Positions 1 to 5,457 of a stretch of DNA of 8,872 nt are shown piece after piece. The stretch lies in contig JAISXS010000091.1 of assembly GCA_031270385.1 (NCBI GenBank), positions 1 through 8,872 of the forward strand, written 5' to 3'. Below the pieces are notes generated by a model, which was given only the letters and a program-made list of their open reading frames with translations, made no database searches and had not been told where the DNA came from. Both the position numbers and the translations under genes were made by a program. Within the stretch, counting starts at the first letter, position 1. The number at the start of each line of letters is the position of its first letter. The DNA is from Puniceicoccales bacterium (GTDB taxonomy: Bacteria > Verrucomicrobiota > Verrucomicrobiia > Opitutales > JAIRKQ01).

Positions 1-64
1 CCTTCGCTCTGTGATTCTCGAAATACTTTACTACCTTTTCCCTCAGATCTTTCGAATAGTACAT
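1..64 (-). CDS. IS630-type transposase, N-terminal fragment (second, inner IS copy; runs off the left edge)
   Basis: Only the first 21 codons are inside the window, reading MYYSKDLREKVVKYFENHRA from the ATG at 64. This matches the usual opening of IS630-family transposases (M-x-Y-S-x-D-L-R-x-K-V-V) and parallels the start of the neighbouring transposase at 295 (M-A-Y-x-x-x-D-L-K-K-R-V-L). The ATG lies about 50 bases inside an IS-like end that begins TATAG at 117, the same end-to-start spacing as in the outer copy. It is partial, so whether it is intact cannot be judged. Expected role from the family: DDE transposase that cuts and pastes at TA. The ribosome site is weak (AAGAGCGAG). Confidence 0.6.
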   Translation of the reverse strand, partial: MYYSKDLREKVVKYFENHRAK

Positions 65-117
65 CTCGCTCTTACCTACTATATTTTTAAACGCCCTCGT
101 CAAGGGGAATTGCTATA
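1..117 (-). mobile_element. Left end of inner IS630-type element, inserted in the outer IS transposase
   Basis: On the minus strand the element begins TATAGCAATTCCCCTTGAC at 117, then GAGGGCG, and reaches a transposase start codon at 64. The insertion lies just after the Lys-Leu codons of the outer transposase at a TA (116-117), and the end of the element supplies the TAG stop (115-113) that closes that reading frame. The other end is outside the window. Confidence 0.6.
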
Positions 118-295
118 ACTTCCTGTATTTCCTCTTCAACGGCTCTCGCTCTAAACTCCCTGTTTCCTTCAACTTCTTCTTCCATTTGAATATCGTCCTC
201 TCATTTACTCCAAATACCTCGCTCGTTTCCTTTACTGTGTGCGTGCTTTCGTATTTTAACACCCTTTTCTTCAAGTCCGTTGTACAATATGCCAT
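113..295 (-). pseudogene. IS630-type transposase N-terminal HTH fragment, interrupted by an IS insertion
   Basis: Sixty residues beginning MAYCTTDLKKRVLKYE. Residues 20-48 (TVKETSEVFGVNERTIFKW onward) form the helix-turn-helix typical of IS630/Tc1-mariner transposases, and the following KETGSL turn is also characteristic of the family. A full IS630 transposase is several times longer and carries a DDE catalytic domain; here the frame ends at a TAG that belongs to the terminal repeat of a second, inserted IS630-type element. The fragment therefore keeps only DNA-binding helices and is almost certainly not an active transposase. A start at 295 fits the family N-terminus; the ribosome site is poor (AAGG directly against the ATG). 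Confidence 0.75.
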
Positions 296-345
296 CCTTG
301 CTTCACTTATAATTTTCTATGGCCTTGTCAAGTCGTTTGACTATA
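116..345 (-). mobile_element. Left end of outer IS630-type element
   Basis: On the minus strand the element starts TATAGTCAAACGACTTGA at 345 and reaches its transposase ATG 50 bases later at 295. Its end abuts the first MITE and shares the TATA with it. The first 18 bases resemble the family A MITE end (TATAGTCATCTTACTTGA), with 14 of 18 positions identical by eye. The element is interrupted at 116-117 by a second IS630-type element. Confidence 0.6.
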
Positions 346-446
346 GTTATCTTCTCCGAAAAAAGCACATCCTCTATTCCAAAAAATAAGAATCTTTCTG
401 CTAAATATCATTATACAGAATGCTTTTCTCAGGCAAGATAACTATA
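342..446 (+). mobile_element. MITE copy 1 (family A, forward)
   Basis: About 105 bp bounded by TATAGTTATCTTC and its imperfect inverse GCAAGATAACTATA. The interior has the family core CTCTATTCCAAAAAATA then GAATCTTTCTGCTAAATATC and AGAATGC. The inner ATTCC/GGAAT-type inverted repeat would make an extra hairpin. No coding capacity. Confidence 0.8.
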
Positions 447-545
447 GTCATCTTACTCGAAAAAAGCATTTTAACCAACGGTGTTTGACGGGAGGATTCA
501 CGTTTTTATGAAAAAAATACACTTTCTTCAGGTAAGATAACTATA
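443..545 (-). mobile_element. MITE copy 2 (family A, reverse)
   Basis: Starts in the TATA shared with copy 1 and ends GGTAAGATAACTATA. The interior reads AGCATTTTAACCAACGG, GGAGGATTCACG and TTTTTATG, the reverse complement layout of copy 1 but diverged, so it is not a recent duplicate of its neighbour. Confidence 0.75.
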
Positions 546-596
546 GTCATCTTACCTGAAAAGAGCATATTGCTTTTTTCAAGTGAGATGACTATA
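542..596. mobile_element. MITE copy 3, 55-bp internally deleted (ends only)
   Basis: The two terminal repeats are joined almost directly: TATAGTCATCTTACCTGAAA ... TTTCAAGTGAGATGACTATA. The core found in the other copies is absent. The result is a long imperfect hairpin with a short AT-rich centre. It is the third element in a head-to-tail row in which neighbours share a TATA. Confidence 0.75.
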
Positions 597-651
597 CAAC
601 TCACAGTTTGGGCCGCAGTACGGCAGAAACCCGGCAAACAACCACGCAAAT

Positions 652-693
652 GCGCACCCCAAACCGCCGCAGGTGCAGGTGGTTGGGGATGCG
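652..693 (-). terminator. Possible hairpin terminator of the two-gene minus unit
   Basis: GC-rich imperfect inverted repeat (CGCACCCCAAACCGCC against GGTGGTTGGGGATGCG) with a loop of about 9 bases, 27 bases beyond the stop of the minus-strand gene ending at 720. There is no T-run after it, so it is not a classical intrinsic terminator. It could be a 3' end stabiliser. Confidence 0.35.
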
Positions 694-719
694 AGTTTCA
701 CTAAAGGGACGCGTTCGTC

Positions 720-1316
720 CTAACGAAATTTCACTTCCGCGAGTGCATTCCGCGATTGCCCCGTCGCTTTATCGATTTTTTGAATATCTATTGTTGGAAA
801 CTCATCGAGAATAACAGTCCAATTGGTTTCGTGATCGGACACGTTGTCTGCCTTTTTTATAAAAGCAGACAATGCTTCAAATGCTTCGGTAATATACTTT
901 GCCATTGCATCGTTATCCGTAAAGGCACCGCCAAACGGTATAGTGAAAAAATAGCCAAACTTTTCATTAACATATAATATGCTGAAAGTATAACTATTGA
1001 AGCCGTATCCACTTTGTCCAAACGACAAAAGAGGTTTCCCGAGTTTTACAAGGTCGACAAAGGCATAGTGCGAAGTCGGACCAATGAGTGTGTTATCCGT
1101 TGAAAAGAAATAACCCGTGTCGTACAATTCGACTCCGCCAATAAGATCATCTGGAATCACTATGCCAAGCTCAGTGGCAAAATTTTTCAACCTTTGCAAA
1201 TCTGCTTTTTCGAAATCGTAATTCGGTTTTAATCTCAGCTCGTCTGGGATAGCGGGGGCATCGTACATTGACTGATTACCAATCTCGATCCGCGAATCAA
1301 AAGCGTTGTCGTTCAT
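720..1316 (-). CDS. Hypothetical protein (198 aa) downstream of the kinase-like protein
   Basis: I do not recognise the family. The start at 1316 is chosen because AAGGAG lies 4 bases before the ATG; a longer in-frame start at 1352 (12 extra residues, 7 bases after the upstream stop) has no comparable ribosome site. The protein has no signal peptide, no membrane segment and no cysteines. The middle (about 60-130) is rich in Gly, Phe and Tyr and looks like beta structure (GVELYDTGYFF, FGYFFTIPFGGAF), followed by a probable helix at about 135-157 (DAMAKYITEAFEALSAFIKK) and a polar tail. It sits directly after the kinase-like gene on the same strand and is very likely co-transcribed. By position it could be a partner of the kinase (chaperone, regulator, immunity protein or second secreted substrate); nothing in the sequence decides among these. 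Confidence 0.7.
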   Translation of the reverse strand: MNDNAFDSRIEIGNQSMYDAPAIPDELRLKPNYDFEKADLQRLKNFATELGIVIPDDLIGGVELYDTGYFFSTDNTLIGPTSHYAFVDLVKLGKPLLSFGQSGYGFNSYTFSILYVNEKFGYFFTIPFGGAFTDNDAMAKYITEAFEALSAFIKKADNVSDHETNWTVILDEFPTIDIQKIDKATGQSRNALAEVKFR

Positions 1317-1358
1317 AATTCTCCTTTTTACTAAACATTTTATGTTAGGCATTCCACA

Positions 1359-3365
1359 TTACAAACATAGTTTCAACGTAGTATGCGCGAACGCGTAGAA
1401 ATTTTTAGGACTACACAACCGCTTAACCACCGGCGACCCAACCCAGTCGTTTGGAGAAATTACCTTCTCAGCCACATACAAACGAGTCGCAGCCTCCTTG
1501 AGCAACTTACCCCTGAACACGGTAGCATCAACTTCTCCGGGAGTCAGTCCACATCCCTCACATATACTTTTTAATTTTTTTAAGTCGAGATTATTTATGG
1601 CGTCAAACATGTTCGTGTCTATAACGGGTGGCATGCAAAAAGTTCTGAACATCCGCCCAGGCACGGCTGCCCACGGTTCATTGCCACGGTCTATCAATTT
1701 ATCCGGAATACACTTCGTCAATCCGGGGCGACTGCGGGAAGATGGGAATGACCAATCGTTGTCAAATGCAACCACGCCTCCTGTCTTATCATCGATCGAT
1801 AGATTGGAGGCATGTCTATCGACTTGTCCGCATATAACGTCGATGATCTGTAGACACGTATCTGTCCGGATGTATCTATTTGACCTGAGCAATCGGCGCT
1901 TACTATATTCGTCTCTGGCTATACTTCCCACGGTTTTCCCCGCCATATCCATAACAAGCGAAGGCACGAAGGTGCGTTTGTCAAGCACCATTCCGGCTGA
2001 GCAGCCGGCAACAACATCTACTGACATCAATCCCAACTCTTTCATCATGTCGTGAATAGCGACGGTTGCCATGTTGTGTCTGTACGATCCGACAATATGG
2101 CCCGTAACTTTCGAAGTATCGATGCCGTCATTAATAAATTTTCGCCTGTTGGACCGCATTTTTTGCGCGTCACAATTTTTTGTTGCGACTTTTTTGCCAG
2201 ATGGCAGCTCGGATTCATGGACAGTGTTGAAGGCTCCAGAACCAAGTTTCTTGCCAAGTGTGAGGCCGACTTGCTTGTTCGCTATAGCGTCCAGTTGCAT
2301 TATTTCCGCCTCGACTATGATCGCGAAGTCGAGGCACGCCTCTGCGGAGTCGCACTCGTTTATAGCGAAAAGTCCGTTATTCAATCGCAAAATTGGCTCG
2401 TTGACCAGGGCAACAAGTGCCTTTGACATGCTATTGACTTCTTGACGCGTTAAAGTATCCTTATTCTCAAAAGCATAGTGTGCAAATTTTTGTATTGTGG
2501 TGACGATTGAACTCTGATTTTCAAAGAAAATTTTGTTGTTTTTTGCAATTTTAAGGCGTAGATTGTTAATCGATTGGATTTGGTCTTCCGTCTCTTGCTG
2601 CAGTGTAGGCTGGTCTGGTAATTGCTGGGGTTTAGGTTGAGGCTTAGGTTGTTGGACTTGTGGCTGCGGCTGAGGCTTAGGTTGTTGGACCTGCGGCTGC
2701 GGTTGCGGCTGAAACGGTAGCTGGGGTTGTTGAAACACGTTTCTTTGAGCTACAGACGAGAATATATTTTGAGCATTAAGCTGCTGTGGAATGTTTTGAG
2801 GTCTCTGCTGCTGTTGCTGAAACCGTTGTTGCAACCACTGCTGAAATTGAGGTTGTCGAAACTCTTGTTGCAACCACTGCCGAAATTGAAGTTGTTGAAA
2901 TGCGTTCCTTTGAGCTGCATACAAGAATACATTTTGAGCATTCTGGCCTATAGGCTGCTGTGGAATGTTTTGAAGTCCATGCTGTTGCTGAAATTGCTGA
3001 AACCGTTGTTGCAACAACTGCTGAAATTGAGGTTGTCGAAACTCTTGTTGCAACCACTGCCGAAATTGAAATTGCTGAAATGCGTTCCATTGAGCTACAG
3101 GCGAGAATATATTTTGAGCATTAAGCTGCTGCTGAAATTGCTGAAACTGTTGTTGCCGCGGTTGCGGCTGGGGTTGTTGAAACACGTTCCTTTGAGCTAC
3201 GGGCGAGAATATATTTTGAGCATTAAGCTGCTGTGGAATGTTTTGAGGTCTCTGCTGGTGCTGAAATTGCATCATCATAGGATGCAAAACTCCAAAAACT
3301 GCGGCGTTATTTTGCATGAGCCCAACTCCGGCCATGTTGTTTGTGATTCTGATACTCTTATCCAT
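1359..3365 (-). CDS. Gln-rich protein with C-terminal kinase-like domain; candidate T3SS effector
   Basis: A 668-residue protein in two parts. Residues 30-260 are Gln/Pro-rich and repetitive: four copies of an AQNIFSPVAQRNVFQQ-like motif (about 41-64, 81-98, 132-158, 190-213), a duplicated Phe/Trp/Gln block (93-124 and 153-184), then PQPQPQVQQPK runs to about 247. Residues 265-365 look helical. From 370 a kinase-like domain appears: glycine loop LGSGAFNTVHE (374-384), Lys396 in GKKVATKN, catalytic-loop-like GQVDRHASNL (Asp516, Asn521), and a metal site AFDNDWSF (Asp535, Asp537). The DRHxxN order recalls PI3/4-kinase-like and actin-fragmin kinase-type folds more than the HRD loop of ordinary Ser/Thr kinases. 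There is no signal peptide. AAGGA lies 9 bases before the ATG. Being close to sctD with a disordered N-terminus, it may be a secreted effector; that is inference. Substrate unknown. Confidence 0.8.
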   Translation of the reverse strand: MDKSIRITNNMAGVGLMQNNAAVFGVLHPMMMQFQHQQRPQNIPQQLNAQNIFSPVAQRNVFQQPQPQPRQQQFQQFQQQLNAQNIFSPVAQWNAFQQFQFRQWLQQEFRQPQFQQLLQQRFQQFQQQHGLQNIPQQPIGQNAQNVFLYAAQRNAFQQLQFRQWLQQEFRQPQFQQWLQQRFQQQQQRPQNIPQQLNAQNIFSSVAQRNVFQQPQLPFQPQPQPQVQQPKPQPQPQVQQPKPQPKPQQLPDQPTLQQETEDQIQSINNLRLKIAKNNKIFFENQSSIVTTIQKFAHYAFENKDTLTRQEVNSMSKALVALVNEPILRLNNGLFAINECDSAEACLDFAIIVEAEIMQLDAIANKQVGLTLGKKLGSGAFNTVHESELPSGKKVATKNCDAQKMRSNRRKFINDGIDTSKVTGHIVGSYRHNMATVAIHDMMKELGLMSVDVVAGCSAGMVLDKRTFVPSLVMDMAGKTVGSIARDEYSKRRLLRSNRYIRTDTCLQIIDVICGQVDRHASNLSIDDKTGGVVAFDNDWSFPSSRSRPGLTKCIPDKLIDRGNEPWAAVPGRMFRTFCMPPVIDTNMFDAINNLDLKKLKSICEGCGLTPGEVDATVFRGKLLKEAATRLYVAEKVISPNDWVGSPVVKRLCSPKNFYAFAHTTLKLCL
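2727..3245. repeat. Intragenic repeats encoding the Q-rich segment
   Basis: Degenerate direct repeats within the kinase-like gene. The clearest pair is about 96 bp at 2814-2909 and 2994-3089, offset by 180 bp (60 codons), differing at a few bases. Shorter copies encoding AQN(I/V)F..AQRN.F lie at about 2727-2798, 2892-2972, 3072-3128 and 3174-3245. The period is a multiple of three, so copy-number change would keep the frame. Confidence 0.8.
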
Positions 3366-3588
3366 AATTTGACGTCCTTAACAATATAAAATTTTACTAC
3401 GTTCCTAGATTTGGCTTTGGAATTATGCAAACGCTTGCAGGCTTTTATAAAACTTCCTTGCCAATCTATTCTGCAGGATGCAACAACATTTCCAATAAAA
3501 GTCAAGTGTTTTATGCCTAATTTTGACAAAGTGACTAGAAGATTTCTTCCACGTCGGAAGCGCTGTCCGGATCGATTCCCTGAACTAA
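3366..3588. other. Leader and upstream region of the kinase-like gene; no gene seen
   Basis: It holds the ribosome site of the minus-strand gene (AAGGA at 3375-3379) and an AT-rich stretch just upstream that could hold a -10 box (TATATT on the minus strand), but no convincing -35 element. A 60-codon plus-strand ORF here has no ribosome site and no recognisable sequence, so I do not call it. Confidence 0.4.
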
Positions 3589-3693
3589 TATAGTCGTCTT
3601 GCCCGAGAAGAGCATACCCTCTATTCCAAAAAACAGGAATCTTTCTGCTAAACATCGTTAGACAGAATGCTTTTCTCAAGTAAGACAATTATA
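3589..3693 (+). mobile_element. MITE copy 4 (family A, forward)
   Basis: 105 bp from TATAGTCGTCTTGCCCGA to TCAAGTAAGACAATTATA, with the complete core CTCTATTCCAAAAAACAGG, AATCTTTCTGCTAAACATCG and AGACAGAATGC. It is a good reference copy for the family. Confidence 0.85.
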
Positions 3694-3789
3694 TGGCGTT
3701 CGGTGTCTGTCGGTATTTGTGCCGCGTATCCATGGCTACCATCTGCCCTGGTCGTAGCACGGAGAGGATGGAGCGTTTCACCAAAGTGT

Positions 3790-3893
3790 TATAGCTGTTT
3801 CGCCTGAAAAGGGCGTGCCTTCTTTTGCAAAAAGGAGAGTTTTTCCGCCAGGTATCGTTAGATAAGATGCCTTTCTCGATCGTGACAGCTATA
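3790..3893 (+). mobile_element. MITE copy 5 (family B, forward)
   Basis: 104 bp bounded by TATAGCTGTTTCGCC and CGTGACAGCTATA. The ends differ from family A (CTGT in place of TCATC), but the interior shares the layout GTATCGTTAGATAAGATGCC. Its left end resembles the end of the inner IS630-type element at 117 (20 of the first 27 positions by eye, including a shared GGGCGT). Confidence 0.8.
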
Positions 3894-3994
3894 TAGCTGT
3901 CACATGCGACAAAAGCATTCTGTCCAACGATACTCGGCGAGGGTATTTTTTTTGTAAAAGAAAGCACACCCTTCTCAGGTAAAACAGCCACATA
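3892..3994 (-). mobile_element. MITE copy 6 (family B, reverse)
   Basis: Begins TATAGCTGTCACATGCGAC, sharing a TATATA junction with copy 5, and ends GGTAAAACAGCCACATA, a decayed version of the CAGCTATA end. The interior TTTTTTTTGTAAAAGAAAGC shows the uninterrupted form of the site into which another copy is inserted at 7222. Confidence 0.75.
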
Positions 3995-4198
3995 ATCATC
4001 TTACCCAAAAAAAGCACACCCTCTATAGTCATCTTCCCCGAAAAAAGCACACACTCCATTCCAAAAAACGGGAATCTGCCCGCTAAATATCGCCAGATAG
4101 AATGCTTTTTTCAAGCAAGACGACTATATTCCAAAAAACAGGAATCCTCCCGCTAAATGTCGTTAGACAAAATGCTTTTCTTAGATAAGACAACTATA
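3991..4198 (+). mobile_element. MITE copy 7 (family A, forward), split by copy 8
   Basis: The left part is 3991-4025 (CATAATCATCTTACCC to GCACACCCTCTA). The right part is 4127-4198 (TATTCCAAAAAACAGGAATC to AGATAAGACAACTATA). Removing copy 8 and one TA restores CTCTATTCC exactly as in copies 1 and 4. Confidence 0.85.
4024..4128 (+). mobile_element. MITE copy 8 (family A), nested in copy 7 with TA duplication
   Basis: A 101-bp element TAGTCATCTTCCCCGA ... TTCAAGCAAGACGACTA (4026-4126) flanked by TA at 4024-4025 and TA at 4127-4128. It interrupts the CTC-TA-TTCC core of copy 7. This directly shows the target site (TA) and its duplication. Confidence 0.85.
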
Positions 4199-4269
4199 TT
4201 TATAAAAAAAACAGAACTTTTCCGTCGAGTGTCGTTAGATAAAATGCCTTTGCCGAGTGCGACGGCATA
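4199..4269 (+). mobile_element. MITE copy 9, right half only (family B)
   Basis: Contains the family B right side: AACTTTTCCGTCGAGTGTCG, TTAGATAAAATGCC, then GCGACGGCATA as a decayed end. The left half is missing. It lies directly after the right end of copy 7. Confidence 0.6.
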
Positions 4270-4315
4270 TGTCTGCGTCGCCGAATCTCTCAACAAAATG
4301 ACGCCAAGCTGGTGT

Positions 4316-4336
4316 GAATGGCAACGTCTGCCATTC
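4316..4336 (-). terminator. Perfect 8-bp hairpin just beyond the exported-protein gene
   Basis: GAATGGCA-ACGTC-TGCCATTC, starting 9 bases beyond the stop of the minus-strand gene. The stem is perfect with a 5-base loop but no T-run follows, so it is at best a weak or factor-assisted terminator or a 3' end hairpin. Confidence 0.4.
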
Positions 4337-4345
4337 GCGAGCTGA

Positions 4346-4879
4346 TTACATTTCAAAATGAAAATATGCTTTGAATTCGCTTTGACCACCGTTGCTACGA
4401 CTGGAGCCTAAGCCACCTTCGTCTCCAAACTGTACTTTCGGCAGTCTCTCATGTTTGGGTGGAGCGGACCGATACATGGCATGCCACGCATCGGACTGCG
4501 TACGAATTCCCGGCAAGCGGGTATCAGGTGCATGCGAAAACCGATTGAAATGGCCGTTGGTCCACACCCTCGCGTACGGAGACCCTTTGTGGCTTTCATA
4601 CACGGTCCCAGTTCTGCTGACAATGACGCCGTAGGAACAGCAGAAGTTCGACGATTCGTCGTTATTGCGAAGTCGCTTATCAAAATTTATTGCCCTCGAT
4701 CTTATCATCTTCGCGGCAGAACGCGAATCCTTCGGCTGTGGTGAGTACATACATTGTAGCCACAAAAACTCCGGCATGGAACTATCGATCGCATCATAGG
4801 CGGAGACGCCGACGGTTGCGAAAACTATAAACATTAAGACTAGCTTTTTCATAGGTGCATTACTGTAAAATTTTACCAT
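4346..4879 (-). CDS. Small exported protein of unknown function (177 aa)
   Basis: An N-terminal signal peptide is clear: MKK at residues 10-12, hydrophobic LVLMFIVFATVGV, and a signal peptidase I site after VSA (residue 27), leaving about 150 residues outside the cytoplasm. The mature part has three cysteines (43, 80, 81), the last two adjacent, so disulphides are possible; the C-terminal third is rich in Gly, Ser, His and Arg. I do not recognise the family. The start at 4879 follows AGGAGG (4892-4897 in complement) at a long spacing of 12 bases; the start at 4852 gives a neater signal peptide but has no ribosome site. It is transcribed divergently from sctD and has no same-strand partner nearby. 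Its role in secretion or host contact is possible only by position. Confidence 0.65.
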   Translation of the reverse strand: MVKFYSNAPMKKLVLMFIVFATVGVSAYDAIDSSMPEFLWLQCMYSPQPKDSRSAAKMIRSRAINFDKRLRNNDESSNFCCSYGVIVSRTGTVYESHKGSPYARVWTNGHFNRFSHAPDTRLPGIRTQSDAWHAMYRSAPPKHERLPKVQFGDEGGLGSSRSNGGQSEFKAYFHFEM

Positions 4880-4897
4880 TTAATAGGGGAACCTCCT

Positions 4898-4930
4898 GCG
4901 GTGAGGGCGTCAATACCCCAACCTCTCCGC
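4898..4930 (-). promoter_or_regulatory. Leader hairpin next to the ribosome site of the exported-protein gene
   Basis: In the minus-strand transcript GCGGAGAGG can pair with CCTCACCGC (one A-A mismatch) across a 15-base loop, ending directly before the AGGAGG. The stem could affect ribosome access. It is one imperfect stem, so weak evidence. Confidence 0.3.
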
Positions 4931-4996
4931 GGAATCTTGCGTTGTCCAGCGACGACAAAAAATACAAAAAAATGCGAATAACCTCACCATTAGATG

Positions 4997-5024
4997 GCGA
5001 TATAGCAAAATCTTTAATTGTCAA
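4997..5024 (-). promoter_or_regulatory. Possible promoter for the exported-protein gene
   Basis: On the minus strand a consensus-like TTGACA (5024-5019) is followed after 16 bases by TATCGC (5002-4997), or after 14 by TATATC. The -10 match is poor. Position would give a leader of roughly 110 bases that includes the hairpin at 4898-4930. Confidence 0.35.
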
Positions 5025-5242
5025 TGAATTATTTTTCCTAATTTTTATAAAAAAAGCTTCCACATTGGAGAAAAAATGTTACCATCGGCGCACTGGTTTG
5101 TAGTGGCACAGTTTCTGCGGTGGGTGTGTCGGCGAGAATGTGGGACGAAGCATGAAAATTGCGGTGAGTGCTGGCATCGAATTCGCAAGGCGCTCGTACA
5201 TACACAGGAATGAAACGGGTTGTGCGGGAAAAGGGAGTTAAA

Positions 5243-5389
5243 ATGAAGTCGATTGAGAATGATCTCTGGCAGTGGGGATGCGAATATGGTTCACCAAGGG
5301 AAAATTTTGAATTTAAGCTGGTCAGTGATCTGACGTGGCCGGTTGGCGAAAGTTTTGCCGCTATTGGGCTGTCAAAAGAAACGAGATAG
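5243..5389 (+). CDS. Possible small protein (48 aa) upstream of sctD
   Basis: Begins MKSIENDLWQWGCEYG and ends SKETR. The ATG at 5243 is preceded by AAGGGAG at 5-base spacing, a good ribosome site, so this start is preferred over in-frame ATGs at 5168 and 5210. It has no signal peptide, no membrane segment and one cysteine; I recognise no family. It ends 68 bases before sctD on the same strand and may share its transcript. It could equally be a remnant of a longer lost gene. Confidence 0.35.
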   Translation: MKSIENDLWQWGCEYGSPRENFEFKLVSDLTWPVGESFAAIGLSKETR

Positions 5390-5414
5390 CGTCACGATTT
5401 TGGGTATGTGGTGT

Positions 5415-5430
5415 GAATTTCTAGAAATTC
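5415..5430. promoter_or_regulatory. Perfect 16-bp palindrome upstream of sctD (possible operator)
   Basis: GAATTTCTAGAAATTC is a perfect palindrome ending 27 bases before the sctD start. Its size and place suit a dimeric regulator. Immediately after it, TTGTAT (5433-5438) and TATATG (5455-5460), 16 bases apart, could form a weak promoter. If used, transcription would begin inside the called start and favour the start at 5476. Confidence 0.4.
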
Positions 5431-5457
5431 TATTGTATTTGTTCTCATGGGGGGTAT

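Larger units (their letters stand above)
4880..5242. other. Divergent intergenic region; no convincing gene
   Basis: AT-rich in the middle (4950-5080). It contains the leader of the minus-strand exported-protein gene and whatever drives the plus-strand genes. A 29-codon ORF from the ATG at 5152 ends just before the ATG at 5243 but resembles nothing known to me. I see no MITE copy here, unlike the other intergenic regions. Confidence 0.4.

Noticed and set aside
1498..2055. 185-codon plus-strand ORF
   Set aside because: It lies wholly antisense to the kinase-like domain, whose motifs are clear on the other strand.
2727..3389. 220-codon plus-strand Leu-rich repetitive ORF
   Set aside because: It is the antisense of the Gln-rich repeats (CAG/CAA-type codons read as Leu codons in reverse) and has no ribosome site or known family.
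3275..3688. 137-codon minus-strand ORF
   Set aside because: It overlaps the kinase-like start in another frame and runs into a MITE; no ribosome site and no recognisable domain.
3589..4269. CRISPR-like array of repeats
   Set aside because: Units are about 100 bp with inverted ends, mixed orientation, nested insertions and no regular unique spacers; this is MITE structure.
5152..5241. 29-codon ORF beginning MKIAVSAGIEF
   Set aside because: Weak ribosome site, no recognisable sequence; could be a remnant.
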